The notes under the pieces were generated by a model that worked only from the letters and a program-made list of their open reading frames with translations, had not been told where the DNA came from and ran no database searches. DNA of 64,000 nt from Neisseria chenwenguii (GTDB taxonomy: Bacteria; Pseudomonadota; Gammaproteobacteria; Burkholderiales; Neisseriaceae), in the NCBI RefSeq assembly GCF_002216145.1, contig NZ_CP022278.1:1984001-2048000 (forward strand). Direction: 5' to 3'. Shown here in pieces: positions 7,292 through 16,428 of this stretch. Every line of letters starts with the position of its first letter. Position 1 is the first letter of the stretch. The translations under genes and the position numbers were made by a program.

Positions 7292-9505
7292 TTACAAACG
7301 CGTGACGCTCAATACGCCTTTGACGTCGCCCAAACTGGTGAGGATGCGCGGTAAGTCATTGACTTGTTTGACTTCCAGCGTAAAGCGCATACTGGCTTCG
7401 AGATCGCGCGACTGGGTTTGGACGGCGGTGACGTTGAGTCTGTGGCGGGCGAGGGCGTCGGAGACGTCGCGCAACAGGCCGCTGCGGTCTTGGGCGCGGA
7501 TTTCGACATCGACGGCGAAAACCTGGCCTTCTTGGGCGGCCGCCCATTCGGCGTTGAGCACTTTGTCGGGTGAGAGTTCGGCGAGGTGCTGGAACGACGG
7601 GCAGTTGCGGCGGTGGACGGAAATGCCGCGTTCGCGGGTAACGAAACCGACGATGTCGTCGGGCGGTGCGGGTTTGCAGCATTTGGCAAGCGTGGTCATC
7701 AGGCCGTCTTCGCCGTCGATGAGGACGCCGTTTTTGCCGCCGCGCTTGATTTTCGACTGTTTGACGATGGTGGTTTCGTCAACGGAAACAGGGGGCGGTT
7801 CATTGAGTGTGCCGCAGGCTTTTTGGATGGCGCGCGGGGAGATTTCGCCCTGCCCCATGGCGGTGTAAAGTTCGTCGAGTTTTTTGTAGCCGAGTTTTTC
7901 CGCCAAGTCTTGCAGATTGGGTTTGGGGCTGATTTTGAGGAGTTGTTTGTCGAGCTGGGCGCGGCCTTCTTCACGCACTGAATCGGCGTTTTGCTGGCGG
8001 ATGTAGGCGCGGATTTTGCTGATGGCTTTGCCGGATTTGACCCAGCCTTCGTAGAGCCAGTTGACGGAAGGGTGGCCTTCTTTGGCGGTGATGATTTCGA
8101 CGCGCTGGCCGTTTTCGAGCGGGGTGGAGAGCGGCACAATCTGACCTTCGACTTTGGCACCGCGGCAGCGGTCACCGATGCTGCTGTGCAGTGCGTAGGC
8201 GAAGTCGATGGGCGTTGCGCCTGCGGGCAGGGACAGGACTTTGCCGTGCGGGGTCAAAACGTAAATCGTGTCGTTAAAGAGCTCGGTTTTGAAGGCTGCG
8301 GCGAGGTCTTCTTTGCCGCTTTCGGCCATATTTTCGCGCCAGTCGAGCAGTTGGCGCAGCCAGGCGATTTTCTGTTCGTAGGCGGAATCGCCTTTGCCGC
8401 CTTCTTTGTAGCGCCAGTGGGCGGCGACGCCGAATTCGTTGAACCGGTGCATTTCAAAAGTGCGGATCTGCACTTCGACGCCTTTGTCTTCGGGGCCGAC
8501 GATGACGGTGTGCAGGCTTTTGTAGCCGTTGCCTTTGGGATTGGCGATGTAGTCGTCGAACTCGCCGGGCACGGGCTGCCACAGGCTGTGGACGATGCCC
8601 AGCGTGGTGTAGCACTCGGGTACGGTATCGACAAGGATGCGCACGGCGCGGATGTCGTAAAGCCCTTGAAAATCCAGCTTTTTCTTGACCATCTTTTTGT
8701 AGATGGAATAGATGTGTTTCGGGCGGCCGGCAACTTCGAAATGGATGTTGAACTTGTTTAACTCGCTGCGCAGAGTGGCGAGGAAATGGTCGATGTATTC
8801 GAGGCGCTCGGTGCGTTTTTCGTCGAGCAGGTTGGCGATTTCTTTATATTTTTCAGGCTGATGGTGGCGGAAGCCCAAATCTTCGAGCTGCCATTTGAGC
8901 TGCCAAACGCCCAAACGGTTGGCGAGCGGGGCGAAAATGTCGAGGGTTTCTTTGGCGAGCGTGCGTTTTTCAGGGTTGTCGGGCTGAGAGCCGATAAACT
9001 GCATGGTACGCGTGCGCATCGCGAGTTTGATCAACACGACGCGGATGTCTGTCACCATCGCCAGCAGCATTTTGCGCATGGTTTCGGCCTGCTGCGCGCG
9101 CTCTTCGGGCGTGGCGAGGCTGTCAACACGGGCGAAGTGGGTCAGCTTCTGCACTTCGTCTATGCCCTTGACGAGTTCGGTTACAGTCGCGTTGCATTGT
9201 TCGGTAACAATTTCCTGCCAGTTTTCGCAACAGCTTGAAATATCGGCTAAAATCGTGGCGGCAACGGCATCGGGCAGCAGATCCATTTCGTCTACCATCT
9301 GCGCCGCGCCCATCAGATGGCTTAACACCGGCTCGCCGCCCGAAACACGCATCTCTTGCGGATAATGCTGTTCGGCCAGCTTTAAGGCCGTCTGAAGCAG
9401 CGCGGCGTCTTTTTCGGGCAGCGCGGCGGTGCGGCGGTCGAACCATTCGCGGTAACGGCTTAAATCGGGGGCGATGCTGCTGGTTTCGTCGAGGTGGGCG
9501 GCCAT
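7292..9505 (-). CDS. relA: Monofunctional GTP pyrophosphokinase RelA
   Basis: Ribosome-associated ppGpp synthetase of 737 residues. The N-terminal pseudo-hydrolase domain lacks the HD pair (ATILADISSCCENW where SpoT has MHDVLEDT), and the synthetase has the acidic EFDD motif (GEFDDYIANPKGNGYKSLHT near residue 315) typical of RelA. TGS, conserved-Cys (TTLAKCCKPAPPDDIVGFV) and ACT regions follow. ATG 9505 is preceded by AGGAAA; the upstream ATG at 9544 lacks a site. Paralogue of spoT 1.5 kb away; the pair gives the two-enzyme stringent system known from beta- and gammaproteobacteria. Confidence 0.95.
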   Translation of the reverse strand: MAAHLDETSSIAPDLSRYREWFDRRTAALPEKDAALLQTALKLAEQHYPQEMRVSGGEPVLSHLMGAAQMVDEMDLLPDAVAATILADISSCCENWQEIVTEQCNATVTELVKGIDEVQKLTHFARVDSLATPEERAQQAETMRKMLLAMVTDIRVVLIKLAMRTRTMQFIGSQPDNPEKRTLAKETLDIFAPLANRLGVWQLKWQLEDLGFRHHQPEKYKEIANLLDEKRTERLEYIDHFLATLRSELNKFNIHFEVAGRPKHIYSIYKKMVKKKLDFQGLYDIRAVRILVDTVPECYTTLGIVHSLWQPVPGEFDDYIANPKGNGYKSLHTVIVGPEDKGVEVQIRTFEMHRFNEFGVAAHWRYKEGGKGDSAYEQKIAWLRQLLDWRENMAESGKEDLAAAFKTELFNDTIYVLTPHGKVLSLPAGATPIDFAYALHSSIGDRCRGAKVEGQIVPLSTPLENGQRVEIITAKEGHPSVNWLYEGWVKSGKAISKIRAYIRQQNADSVREEGRAQLDKQLLKISPKPNLQDLAEKLGYKKLDELYTAMGQGEISPRAIQKACGTLNEPPPVSVDETTIVKQSKIKRGGKNGVLIDGEDGLMTTLAKCCKPAPPDDIVGFVTRERGISVHRRNCPSFQHLAELSPDKVLNAEWAAAQEGQVFAVDVEIRAQDRSGLLRDVSDALARHRLNVTAVQTQSRDLEASMRFTLEVKQVNDLPRILTSLGDVKGVLSVTRL

Positions 9506-9685
9506 GATGTTTTCCTGAACTCGCGTGGCAAGGATAGATGACATTTTAGCAGAGTGCGGGGCAGGGAATAACAACCGTTTGAGGTATATCCCGACGAGGC
9601 CGTCTGAAAACCACACACCGGCTTGTTTTAGACGGCCTGAAGTGCTAAGGTAGGTACGTTTCCAACTTTCAAAGGCATATCAACT

Positions 9686-10336
9686 ATGAAACTCTATACT
9701 TACGACCATTGCCCGTTTTGCGTACGCGCACGCATGATTTTCGGTCTGCGCGGCCTGCCGGTGGAAGAGGTGGTGTTGGCGAACGACGACGAGGAAAATC
9801 CGATTCGGATGATCGGCGCGAAACAGGTGCCGATTTTGGAAAAAGACGACGGCTCGTTTATGGGCGAGAGTCTGGATATTGTGCGCTATGTGGATGAATC
9901 GGCGGGCAAAGGCCGTCTGAAAGAAAACGTGCGCTCCGAAATTCAGGCTTGGATCGACAAGGTCGGGAAATACAGCGGCAAACTGATTCAGCCGCGTACG
10001 GTTAAAATCGGCCTGCCCGAGTTTGCAACCGCATCGGCGGTGAAATATTTCGTTGATAAAAAAGAGAAAAACATCGGCAGCTTTGCCGGAAACCTCGCCG
10101 ATACGCCCGCACTTTTGGCGCAAATCAATCAGGATTTGAAGGAACTCGAACCGCTGGTTGATCCCGTTTCAGACGGCATCAACGGCGAAGTGGGCATGGA
10201 AGATATTCTGCTGTTTCCCGTATTGCGCAATCTGACCATCGTCAGCGGTATTGAGTTTCCGAAAAACACCGCCGCGTATCTTACGCGCATGGGTAAGGCT
10301 TCGGGCGTGGATCTGTATTTTGACCGCGCAATTTGA
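9686..10336 (+). CDS. grxB: Glutaredoxin 2 (GrxB)
   Basis: GST-fold glutaredoxin of 216 residues. N-terminal thioredoxin-like domain starts MKLYTYDHCPFCVRARM with the CPFC redox site at residues 9-12 and a cis-Pro region KQVPILEKDDG; the C-terminal all-helical half (about 75-215) matches GrxB, which is larger than classical glutaredoxins. Acts with glutathione, whose synthesis is represented here by gshB (39929-40885). Divergent from relA, followed by an inverted-DUS terminator. Confidence 0.93.
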   Translation: MKLYTYDHCPFCVRARMIFGLRGLPVEEVVLANDDEENPIRMIGAKQVPILEKDDGSFMGESLDIVRYVDESAGKGRLKENVRSEIQAWIDKVGKYSGKLIQPRTVKIGLPEFATASAVKYFVDKKEKNIGSFAGNLADTPALLAQINQDLKELEPLVDPVSDGINGEVGMEDILLFPVLRNLTIVSGIEFPKNTAAYLTRMGKASGVDLYFDRAI

Positions 10337-10350
10337 AGCCGGAAATGTTC

Positions 10351-10384
10351 AAAGGCCGTCTGAAATTTCAGACGGCCTTTTTTA
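10351..10384. terminator. Inverted-DUS terminator after grxB
   Basis: AAAGGCCGTCTGAAA is followed immediately by TTTCAGACGGCCTTT and a T run. Confidence 0.85.
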
Positions 10385-10435
10385 TCAAGATTCAAATAAG
10401 CCGTTGGGAGTGAAACAGCTTATTTTAAAATCCGA

Positions 10436-10771
10436 TTATTTTTTGCTTTTTTTGCTTTTTTTGCTTTTTTTAGCTTTGCTGGCTTTTGCTTTAACCGGCT
10501 GTTCGGTAGCAGCAGCGGCAGCATCAGGAGCAGCTACGGGCTCAGAAGCAACGGCAGGCTGTTGGGCTTGGGCAGCGGGTTGGAAACCTTTGTCGCGCAT
10601 ACATGCTTCGAAAGCAACTTTATCTTGAGCAGAAGTTTGGCATTGCTGCATAGCTTGCTCAACAGTCAGTTGGGGAGCGGCAGGTGCTTGGGCTTCTTCG
10701 GCTTTTTTGGTGCTTGAACAAGCGGTCAGCATCAGACCGGCGGCTGCGATTGCAAACAGAACTTTTTTCAT
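10436..10771 (-). CDS. Small lipoprotein with Lys-rich tail
   Basis: Unrecognised 111-residue lipoprotein. The signal MKKVLFAIAAAGLMLTAC has lipobox LTAC with Cys18. After a Glu/Ala/Pro-rich linker comes a short conserved-looking core (TVEQAMQQCQTSAQDKVAFEACMRDKGF) with two cysteines and a C-X-RDKGF ending seen in small envelope lipoproteins. The last 20 residues are nearly all Lys, Ser and Ala, ending KKSKKSKKSKK, encoded by 9-base tandem repeats that could slip. Likely anchored to the outer membrane inner face; a cationic tail may contact peptidoglycan or nucleic acid (inference). Confidence 0.75.
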   Translation of the reverse strand: MKKVLFAIAAAGLMLTACSSTKKAEEAQAPAAPQLTVEQAMQQCQTSAQDKVAFEACMRDKGFQPAAQAQQPAVASEPVAAPDAAAAATEQPVKAKASKAKKSKKSKKSKK

Positions 10772-11035
10772 GTCGTAATATTCCTAAATTGGTTTATTGA
10801 TGGTTGCCGTGAACAACGGCGGGTACAGAATTCAGCTTCTGCATGGCTCTATTGAGTGTTGAAGCGCCGATTAGTTTCATTTGTCGGTGTAATAATACGC
10901 TAATGAAATTATTGTAAATGTTAATGACAAAAAGAAAATTTTCTTAAACTCAAAAGTTTGTATGCTGAAAAAGGACAGAAAAAAATTGACATTTTAATGG
11001 CGGAAAAACCGGAGGCCGTCTGAAAAAAAGAAAAA

Positions 11036-11087
11036 TTGACCGCCGGCAGACGCGCTCGCTACAATGTAATAATTGGTTATACCAATT
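11036..11087 (+). promoter_or_regulatory. Promoter and FadR-type operator of the GntR gene
   Basis: TTGACC (11036-11041), 18-base spacer, TACAAT (11060-11065), then the palindrome AATTGGTTATACCAATT (11071-11087). Its core TGGTTATACCA (11074-11084) fits the FadR-subfamily consensus TNGTNNNACNA exactly. Placement at the transcription start suggests autorepression. Confidence 0.65.
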
Positions 11088-11107
11088 TATAAAAATAGGC
11101 GGAAACC

Positions 11108-11881
11108 ATGAAACCAATCAAAACGCAAAAAATCAGCGACCAAATCCTAAGCATCATTGAAGAGCGAATCGCTGCCGGCGAATACGCGGAAGGCCGGAAA
11201 ATCCCGCCCGAGCGCACGCTGGCGGAAGAATTCGGCGTATCGCGCCCGTCGGTACGCGCCGCGCTGAACATACTCGTATCGCGCGGCACTATGGAAGCAC
11301 GGCAGGGTGACGGATATTATGTTTCCGTGAAACAGCGGCAGGATTTCCTGCAAAGCTGGCAGGAACTTTTGGGCCGGCATTCCCACTGGGAACACGACGT
11401 CTACGATTTCAGCCGCCATATCGAAAGCTGCATGGCCGGCCTGGCGGCGGCACGGCGCACTGAAGAAGACATCAGCCGCATCGGTTTTTGGCTGGAAAAA
11501 TTTGAAAAAGCCTGCGCCGAAGGCAATGCCGGATACCAAATGGAAGCCGATGCCAGCTTCCATCAGGCCATTGCCGATGCCTCGCATAACATCTTGTTCA
11601 GCCACCTTTCCGGCAGCCTGCTGCGTATGCTCTACCGCCAAACCCGCAGCAGCATCATCCGCGACAAACAAAGCGGCAACCCGCGCCCGACCCTGATGGC
11701 GCAGCACCGAGCGCTGTTTGAAGCCATCGAAGCCGGCAACGCTGCGCAGGCCTCCGCTGCCGCGCAAAGCCATTTGGAATTCGTGTTCGAAAGCATCCGC
11801 GAAGACCGCGAATACCAAAGCCGCCGCCAACACGCGGGTACGCTGGCGCAGAATGATTTGGATAAGGTGAAAAACTGGTAG
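11108..11881 (+). CDS. FadR-type GntR transcriptional regulator (GdhR-like)
   Basis: 257-residue regulator. The N-terminal winged helix (residues 8-72) contains the GntR signature IPPERTLAEEFGVSRPSVRAALNILVSRG; the rest is an all-helical FCD ligand domain with metal/ligand His candidates (ASFHQAIADASHN, LEFVF). FCD members sense organic acids. The protein resembles the neisserial regulator GdhR, which controls glutamate dehydrogenase and lactate uptake, but neither target is in this window, so the symbol is left blank. A matching operator overlaps its promoter. ATG 11108 is 43 bases after the -10. Confidence 0.88.
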   Translation: MKPIKTQKISDQILSIIEERIAAGEYAEGRKIPPERTLAEEFGVSRPSVRAALNILVSRGTMEARQGDGYYVSVKQRQDFLQSWQELLGRHSHWEHDVYDFSRHIESCMAGLAAARRTEEDISRIGFWLEKFEKACAEGNAGYQMEADASFHQAIADASHNILFSHLSGSLLRMLYRQTRSSIIRDKQSGNPRPTLMAQHRALFEAIEAGNAAQASAAAQSHLEFVFESIREDREYQSRRQHAGTLAQNDLDKVKNW

Positions 11882-11910
11882 GGCGGTTGTTTGACTGATG
11901 GTTTGGAAAA

Positions 11911-11961
11911 TAGGCCGTCTGATGCTTCGGTACGCTCAGCAACCGATATTTCAGACGGCCT
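11911..11961. repeat. DUS-flanked GCTTCG...CTCAGCAACC hairpin cassette
   Basis: AGGCCGTCTGA, then GCTTCGGTACGCTCAGCAACC, then TTTCAGACGGCCT. Long inverted DUS with the recurrent loop word; it may end transcription of the GntR gene. Confidence 0.6.
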
Positions 11962-12145
11962 CACCGCTTCCCCGCACTCTGTAAGGGCAGGGCGTTTTGT
12001 GGCATAATCGCCGCACGTTTTCCGTAAAAATTTCCACCGTCTGCCGCATTTTCTGCGTGCAGGCCGTTCAAAAATTCAAAAACCCGTTTCAGACGGCCTG
12101 TGCCTTATCCCGCAGCAAGGCCGTCTGAAAAGAAAGAGACCTGAT

Positions 12146-13561
12146 ATGAATCCGTTTTCCACACTCGGTTTGGGCAGTGAAATCGTCGCCGCGCTGACCG
12201 AACAGGGCTACGAAACCCCCACGCCGATTCAGGCCGCTGCCATTCCCAAGGCTTTGGCCGGCCACGACCTTTTGGCTGCCGCCCAAACCGGCACGGGCAA
12301 AACCGCCGCCTTCATGCTGCCCGGCCTCGAGCGCCTTAAACGCTATGCCACACCGAGCACTTCGCCCGCGATGCACCCCGTGCGGATGCTGGTGCTGACG
12401 CCTACGCGCGAATTGGCCGACCAAATCGACCAAAACACCGCCGCCTACATCAAAAACCTGCCGCTGCGCCATACCGTGTTGTTCGGCGGTGTGAACATGG
12501 ACAAACAAACCGCCGACCTGCGCGCCGGCTGCGAAATCGTCGTCGCCACCGTCGGCCGCCTGCTCGACCATGTCAAACAGAAAAACATTAATCTGAACAA
12601 AGTCGAAATTGTCGTTCTCGACGAAGCCGACCGCATGCTCGACATGGGCTTCATCGACGACATCCGCCGCATCATGCAGATGCTGCCCAAACAGCGCCAA
12701 ACCCTGCTGTTTTCCGCTACCTTCGCCCCGCCCATCCGCAAGCTGGCGCAGGATTTCATGAACGCGCCCGAGCGCGTGGAAGTGGCCGCGCAAAACACCA
12801 CCAGTGCCAACGTCGAGCAACACATCATTGCCGTTGACGCGCTGAAAAAACGCAATCTTTTAGAGCGTCTGATTGTCGATTTGCAGATGAACCAAGTGAT
12901 TGTATTCTGCAAAACCAAACAAAGCGTCGATCAGGTTACGCGCGACCTCGTCCGTCGCGGCTTGTCCGCCCAGTCGATACACGGCGACAAATCCCAGCAA
13001 ACCCGCCTCGAGACGCTGAATGCCTTCAAAGAAGGCAGCCTGCGCGTTTTGGTCGCCACCGACGTCGCCGCCCGTGGGTTGGACATCGCCGAGTTGCCGT
13101 TCGTCATCAACTACGAACTGCCGACCCAGCCCGAAGACTACGTCCACCGCATCGGCCGCACCGGCCGCGCCGGCGCCGACGGCGTGGCGATTTCGCTGAT
13201 GGACAAAACCGAACAGAAAATGTTTGAAGCCATTAAAGAATTAACCGGCAACGATTTGAAAGTCGAGCGTATCGAAGGTTTCGAACCGTTTTGGTGGGAC
13301 AACACCGGCGCAGAAAACGAAATGCCGTCTGAAAACCGCGCATCCGCAAGCCGCCGTGAACGCAGCGAAAACCGTCGCGAACCGCGCGGCGAACGGAACG
13401 AACGCGACAGCCGCTACGGGCGCGTTTCCCCACGCAACGAAAAAACGCAGGCTGACAAAAACGACCCCAGTGCCGCCTGCGGAAAAATTGCCGGCCGAAG
13501 CCGCCGCAGCCGCCGCGAACGCCAAATCTGCGCGCTGCTCCAGCCGAATTACGGGTTATAG
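12146..13561 (+). CDS. rhlE: DEAD-box RNA helicase, RhlE-like
   Basis: ATP-dependent RNA helicase of 471 residues. Motifs in order: Q motif (TPTPIQAAAIP), I (AQTGTGKT), Ia (PTRELADQI), II (DEAD), III (SATF), IV-V (VIVFCKTK; ATDVAARGLDI) and VI (HRIGRTGRAG), ending near residue 375. The tail is Arg/Asn/Glu-rich and closes with RRERQICALLQPNYGL, a conserved neisserial ending. Length and core favour RhlE over DbpA or SrmB. Preceded by a cluster of DUS; SD-like AAAGAGA before the ATG. Confidence 0.9.
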   Translation: MNPFSTLGLGSEIVAALTEQGYETPTPIQAAAIPKALAGHDLLAAAQTGTGKTAAFMLPGLERLKRYATPSTSPAMHPVRMLVLTPTRELADQIDQNTAAYIKNLPLRHTVLFGGVNMDKQTADLRAGCEIVVATVGRLLDHVKQKNINLNKVEIVVLDEADRMLDMGFIDDIRRIMQMLPKQRQTLLFSATFAPPIRKLAQDFMNAPERVEVAAQNTTSANVEQHIIAVDALKKRNLLERLIVDLQMNQVIVFCKTKQSVDQVTRDLVRRGLSAQSIHGDKSQQTRLETLNAFKEGSLRVLVATDVAARGLDIAELPFVINYELPTQPEDYVHRIGRTGRAGADGVAISLMDKTEQKMFEAIKELTGNDLKVERIEGFEPFWWDNTGAENEMPSENRASASRRERSENRREPRGERNERDSRYGRVSPRNEKTQADKNDPSAACGKIAGRSRRSRRERQICALLQPNYGL

Positions 13562-13570
13562 GCCGTCTGA

Positions 13571-13633
13571 AAAAAGATGCCGTCTGAACCTTCGGCTGCG
13601 CCCGGCAGTCGGCGTTTCAGACGGCATCTTTTT
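13571..13633 (+). terminator. Inverted AT-DUS terminator after rhlE
   Basis: AAAAAGATGCCGTCTGAA pairs with TTTCAGACGGCATCTTTTT across a GC-rich loop. This pair uses the ATGCCGTCTGAA form of the DUS. Confidence 0.8.
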
Positions 13634-14005
13634 GATTTTGGCGCCGCCGGATCGGGAAATCCGGTACTTCGTTTTTTTCCAAATGTTCAGGCCGTCTGAA
13701 AGCTCCGGTTACGCTTGGTAAAGGGGTTTCAGACGGCCTGTTTGTCACCGGATCCGATTAATGGTGAGCGTGGTGTTTGGCTGGTGCGCTGTACGGTTGT
13801 CATGCTAATCCTTCTGCGGTTAAACGCTGTGGCGGTATGGCGAAAGAAGACTAAATTTTTTTCCGGTTTGTGAACAGGCGGAATGGATAGGCTGGGTTTT
13901 GCCGGGTTTCAGTTAAGAATGCAGGAGAGGTTTACTTTGGACGTAACTGTTTCAGATGACTGTTTTGGTTTTTGCAAAATCCGCAGGCCGTCTGAAAACC
14001 GTAAA
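13634..14005. other. Intergenic stretch with DUS pair, no supported gene
   Basis: Holds another inverted DUS pair (13690-13740, loop CTCCGGTTACGCTTGG). On the minus strand a short open segment ends SAPAKHHAHH, but it is interrupted by TGA and has no start codon. I see no supported coding sequence. Confidence 0.5.
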
Positions 14006-14043
14006 CCAAAAAGAAAGCGCGAACCCTTGCGGATTCGCGCTTT
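14006..14043 (-). terminator. Terminator of dnaK
   Basis: On the minus strand AAAGCGCGAA pairs with TTCGCGCTTT across a 10-base loop and is followed by CTTTTTGGTTT. Confidence 0.8.
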
Positions 14044-14072
14044 ACTGTTTCCAAGCCGTTTTTCAGACGGCT

Positions 14073-16001
14073 TTATTTTTTGTCGTCTTTGACTTCTTCA
14101 AAGTCGGCATCGACTACATCGTCGTTTTTCTGGGCGGATGCGTCGGCCTGTGCGCCTTCGCCCGCCTGGGCTTCGGCTTGCACTTGGGCGTAAACCATTT
14201 CGCCGAGTTTTTGGCTGGCGGTACCCAAGGCTTCGGCTTTGGCGTCGATTTCGGCTTTATCTTCGCCTTTGACGGCTTCCTCGGCTTCTTTCAGCGCGGC
14301 TTCGATTTTTTCTTTCTCGGCTGCCTCGAGTTTGTCGCCGTAGTCGGCCAGCGATTTTTTAACTGAGTGGATCAGCGCTTCGGCTTGGTTGCGCGAGGCG
14401 ACGAGTTCGGTCAGTTTTTTGTCTTCTTCGGCGTTGGCTTCCGCATCTTTCACCATGCGTTCGATTTCTTCTTCGCTCAGGCCTGAAGAACCTTGGATGG
14501 TGATGTTGGCGGCTTTGCCTGTGCCTTTGTCTTTGGCGGAAACGTGCAGGATGCCGTTGGCGTCAATATCGAAGGTCACTTCGATTTGCGGCATACCGCG
14601 CGGTGCGGGTGCGATGTCGCCGAGGTTGAACTGCCCCAGCGATTTGTTGGCGGAGGCGCGTTCACGTTCACCCTGCAAAACGTGGATGGTAACGGCCGAC
14701 TGGTTGTCTTCGGCGGTTGAGAACACCTGCGACGCTTTGGTCGGGATGGTGGTGTTTTTCTGGATCAGTTTGGTCATCACGCCGCCCATGGTTTCGATAC
14801 CCAGAGACAGCGGGGTAACGTCGAGCAGCAGAACGTCGCTGCGGCCGCCGCCCAATACTTCGCCCTGAATCGCGGCGCCGACGGCTACGGCTTCGTCGGG
14901 ATTGACGTCTTTGCGCGGTTCTTTGCCGAAGAAGGCTTTAACGGCGTCTTGTACTTTCGGCATACGGGTTTGGCCGCCGACCAAAATCACGTCGTCGATG
15001 TCGGAAGCGCTCAGGCCGGCGTCTTTCAGCGCGGTGCGGCAAGGCTCGATGGAACGCTGTACCAAGTCTTCGACCAGGCTTTCGAATTTGGCGCGGGTCA
15101 GCTTGATAATCAGATGTTTCGGGCCGGTGGCGTCCATGGTGATGAACGGCAGGTTGATTTCGGTCTGCTGGCCGCTGGAAAGCTCGATTTTGGCTTTTTC
15201 AGCAGCTTCTTTCACGCGCTGCATCGCCATTGAATCGCCTTTGAGGTCGATACCCTGGTCTTTTTTGAACTCTTCGATGATGTAGTCGATGATGCGTTGG
15301 TCGAAGTCTTCGCCGCCTAAGAAGGTGTCGCCGTTGGTCGCCAACACTTCAAACTGTTTGTCGCCGTCGACATCGGCGATTTCGATGATGGAAATATCGA
15401 AAGTACCGCCGCCCAAGTCGTAAACCGCGATTTTGCGGTCGCCTTTGCTGCCTTTGTCCATACCGAACGCCAAAGCGGCGGCGGTCGGCTCGTTGATGAT
15501 GCGTTTGACTTCTAGACCCGCGATGCGGCCGGCGTCTTTAGTGGCTTGGCGCTGGCTGTCGTTGAAGTAGGCTGGAACGGTAATTACCGCTTCACTTACT
15601 TTTTCGCCCAAATAGGCTTCGGCGGCTTCTTTCATTTTGCGCAATACTTCGGCGGAAATCTGCGGCGGAGACAGCTCTTTGCCCTGCGCTTTCACCCATG
15701 CGTCGCCGTTGGACGATTTGATGATTTCAAACGGCATGGTTTCGATGTCGCGTTGGACTTCTTTGTCTTCGAATTTGTGGCCGATCAGGCGTTTGGCGGC
15801 GTAAACGGTGTTTTTCGCATTGGTTACGGCTTGACGTTTGGCCGGCGCGCCGACGAGGATTTCGCCGCCGTCGAGGTAAGCGATGATGGAAGGCGTGGTG
15901 CGCGCGCCTTCGGCGTTTTCGATTACTTTGGTTTGGCCGTTTTCAGAGATGGCCACGCAAGAGTTGGTTGTACCTAAGTCGATACCGATGACTTTTGCCA
16001 T
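14073..16001 (-). CDS. dnaK: Molecular chaperone DnaK (Hsp70)
   Basis: Hsp70 ATPase of 642 residues that folds proteins with DnaJ and GrpE. N-terminal nucleotide-binding domain: [13 protein letters not shown] at residues 5-17, [12 protein letters not shown], and VGGQTRMP; the [12 protein letters not shown] acidic C-terminus matches Gram-negative DnaK. The length is normal for the family. ATG 16001 follows AGGAGC. It lies downstream of grpE on the same strand, separated by 427 bases with its own sigma32-like promoter, so the two are probably separate transcripts. dnaJ is not in the window. Confidence 0.98.
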   Translation of the reverse strand: MAKVIGIDLGTTNSCVAISENGQTKVIENAEGARTTPSIIAYLDGGEILVGAPAKRQAVTNAKNTVYAAKRLIGHKFEDKEVQRDIETMPFEIIKSSNGDAWVKAQGKELSPPQISAEVLRKMKEAAEAYLGEKVSEAVITVPAYFNDSQRQATKDAGRIAGLEVKRIINEPTAAALAFGMDKGSKGDRKIAVYDLGGGTFDISIIEIADVDGDKQFEVLATNGDTFLGGEDFDQRIIDYIIEEFKKDQGIDLKGDSMAMQRVKEAAEKAKIELSSGQQTEINLPFITMDATGPKHLIIKLTRAKFESLVEDLVQRSIEPCRTALKDAGLSASDIDDVILVGGQTRMPKVQDAVKAFFGKEPRKDVNPDEAVAVGAAIQGEVLGGGRSDVLLLDVTPLSLGIETMGGVMTKLIQKNTTIPTKASQVFSTAEDNQSAVTIHVLQGERERASANKSLGQFNLGDIAPAPRGMPQIEVTFDIDANGILHVSAKDKGTGKAANITIQGSSGLSEEEIERMVKDAEANAEEDKKLTELVASRNQAEALIHSVKKSLADYGDKLEAAEKEKIEAALKEAEEAVKGEDKAEIDAKAEALGTASQKLGEMVYAQVQAEAQAGEGAQADASAQKNDDVVDADFEEVKDDKK

Positions 16002-16078
16002 TGTGTTTTGCTCCTAAAAAATAAAACTGCTTCATTAATAATAAACAAACTGTTTGGAACGTCGTTCCGTTGGCCTGT

Positions 16079-16106
16079 AGATAAGGCGGTTTAACCGCTT
16101 TTCAAG
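16079..16106 (-). promoter_or_regulatory. Heat-shock (sigma32-like) promoter of dnaK
   Basis: On the minus strand CTTGAAA (16106-16100), 13-base spacer, CCTTATCT (16086-16079), against consensus CTTGAAA / CCCCATNT. About 78 bases before the dnaK start. Confidence 0.6.
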
Positions 16107-16428
16107 TGTGGAGAACAAAAATTTTTTCGATATTTTCGTTTTTCAATTCAAGTGCTTGATTTACTTATCCACAAGCTGTCTGAAGATTGGTTTTCAGACG
16201 GCCTGAAAGGAGGTGCGAATCAGTTTTATCAGAATGATTTTCCAATAAAGCGGCGGAACTTGATGTTTCCTACTGCGTTGCGGCGCCTCGCCGTACTATC
16301 CGTACTGTCTCCGGCTTGCTGTCTTGTATGAAATATCAATTTCCGTTGCTTGGGGGCGGAAGTGCTTTCGCGCCCGGCAGAGGCCGTCTGAAAATTTTAT
16401 GCTTGATGAACTTCACCAAGCGGTGCCT
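16107..16428. other. grpE-dnaK intergenic region with Correia-like fragment
   Basis: Contains a DUS pair near 16180-16205. At 16268-16331 a stretch (CGCCGTACTATCCGTACTGTCT core) matches the inner part of the Correia elements at 38834 and 44301; its ends are degraded. No supported gene. Confidence 0.45.

Noticed and set aside
13741-13870. Minus-strand segment reading ...LTAEGLA, stop, QPYSAPAKHHAHH, or alternatively a 24-codon ORF from an ATG at about 13803 with an AAGGA site
   Set aside because: The His-rich frame has no start and is cut by TGA; the ATG frame runs into a DUS and resembles no protein. At most a remnant.
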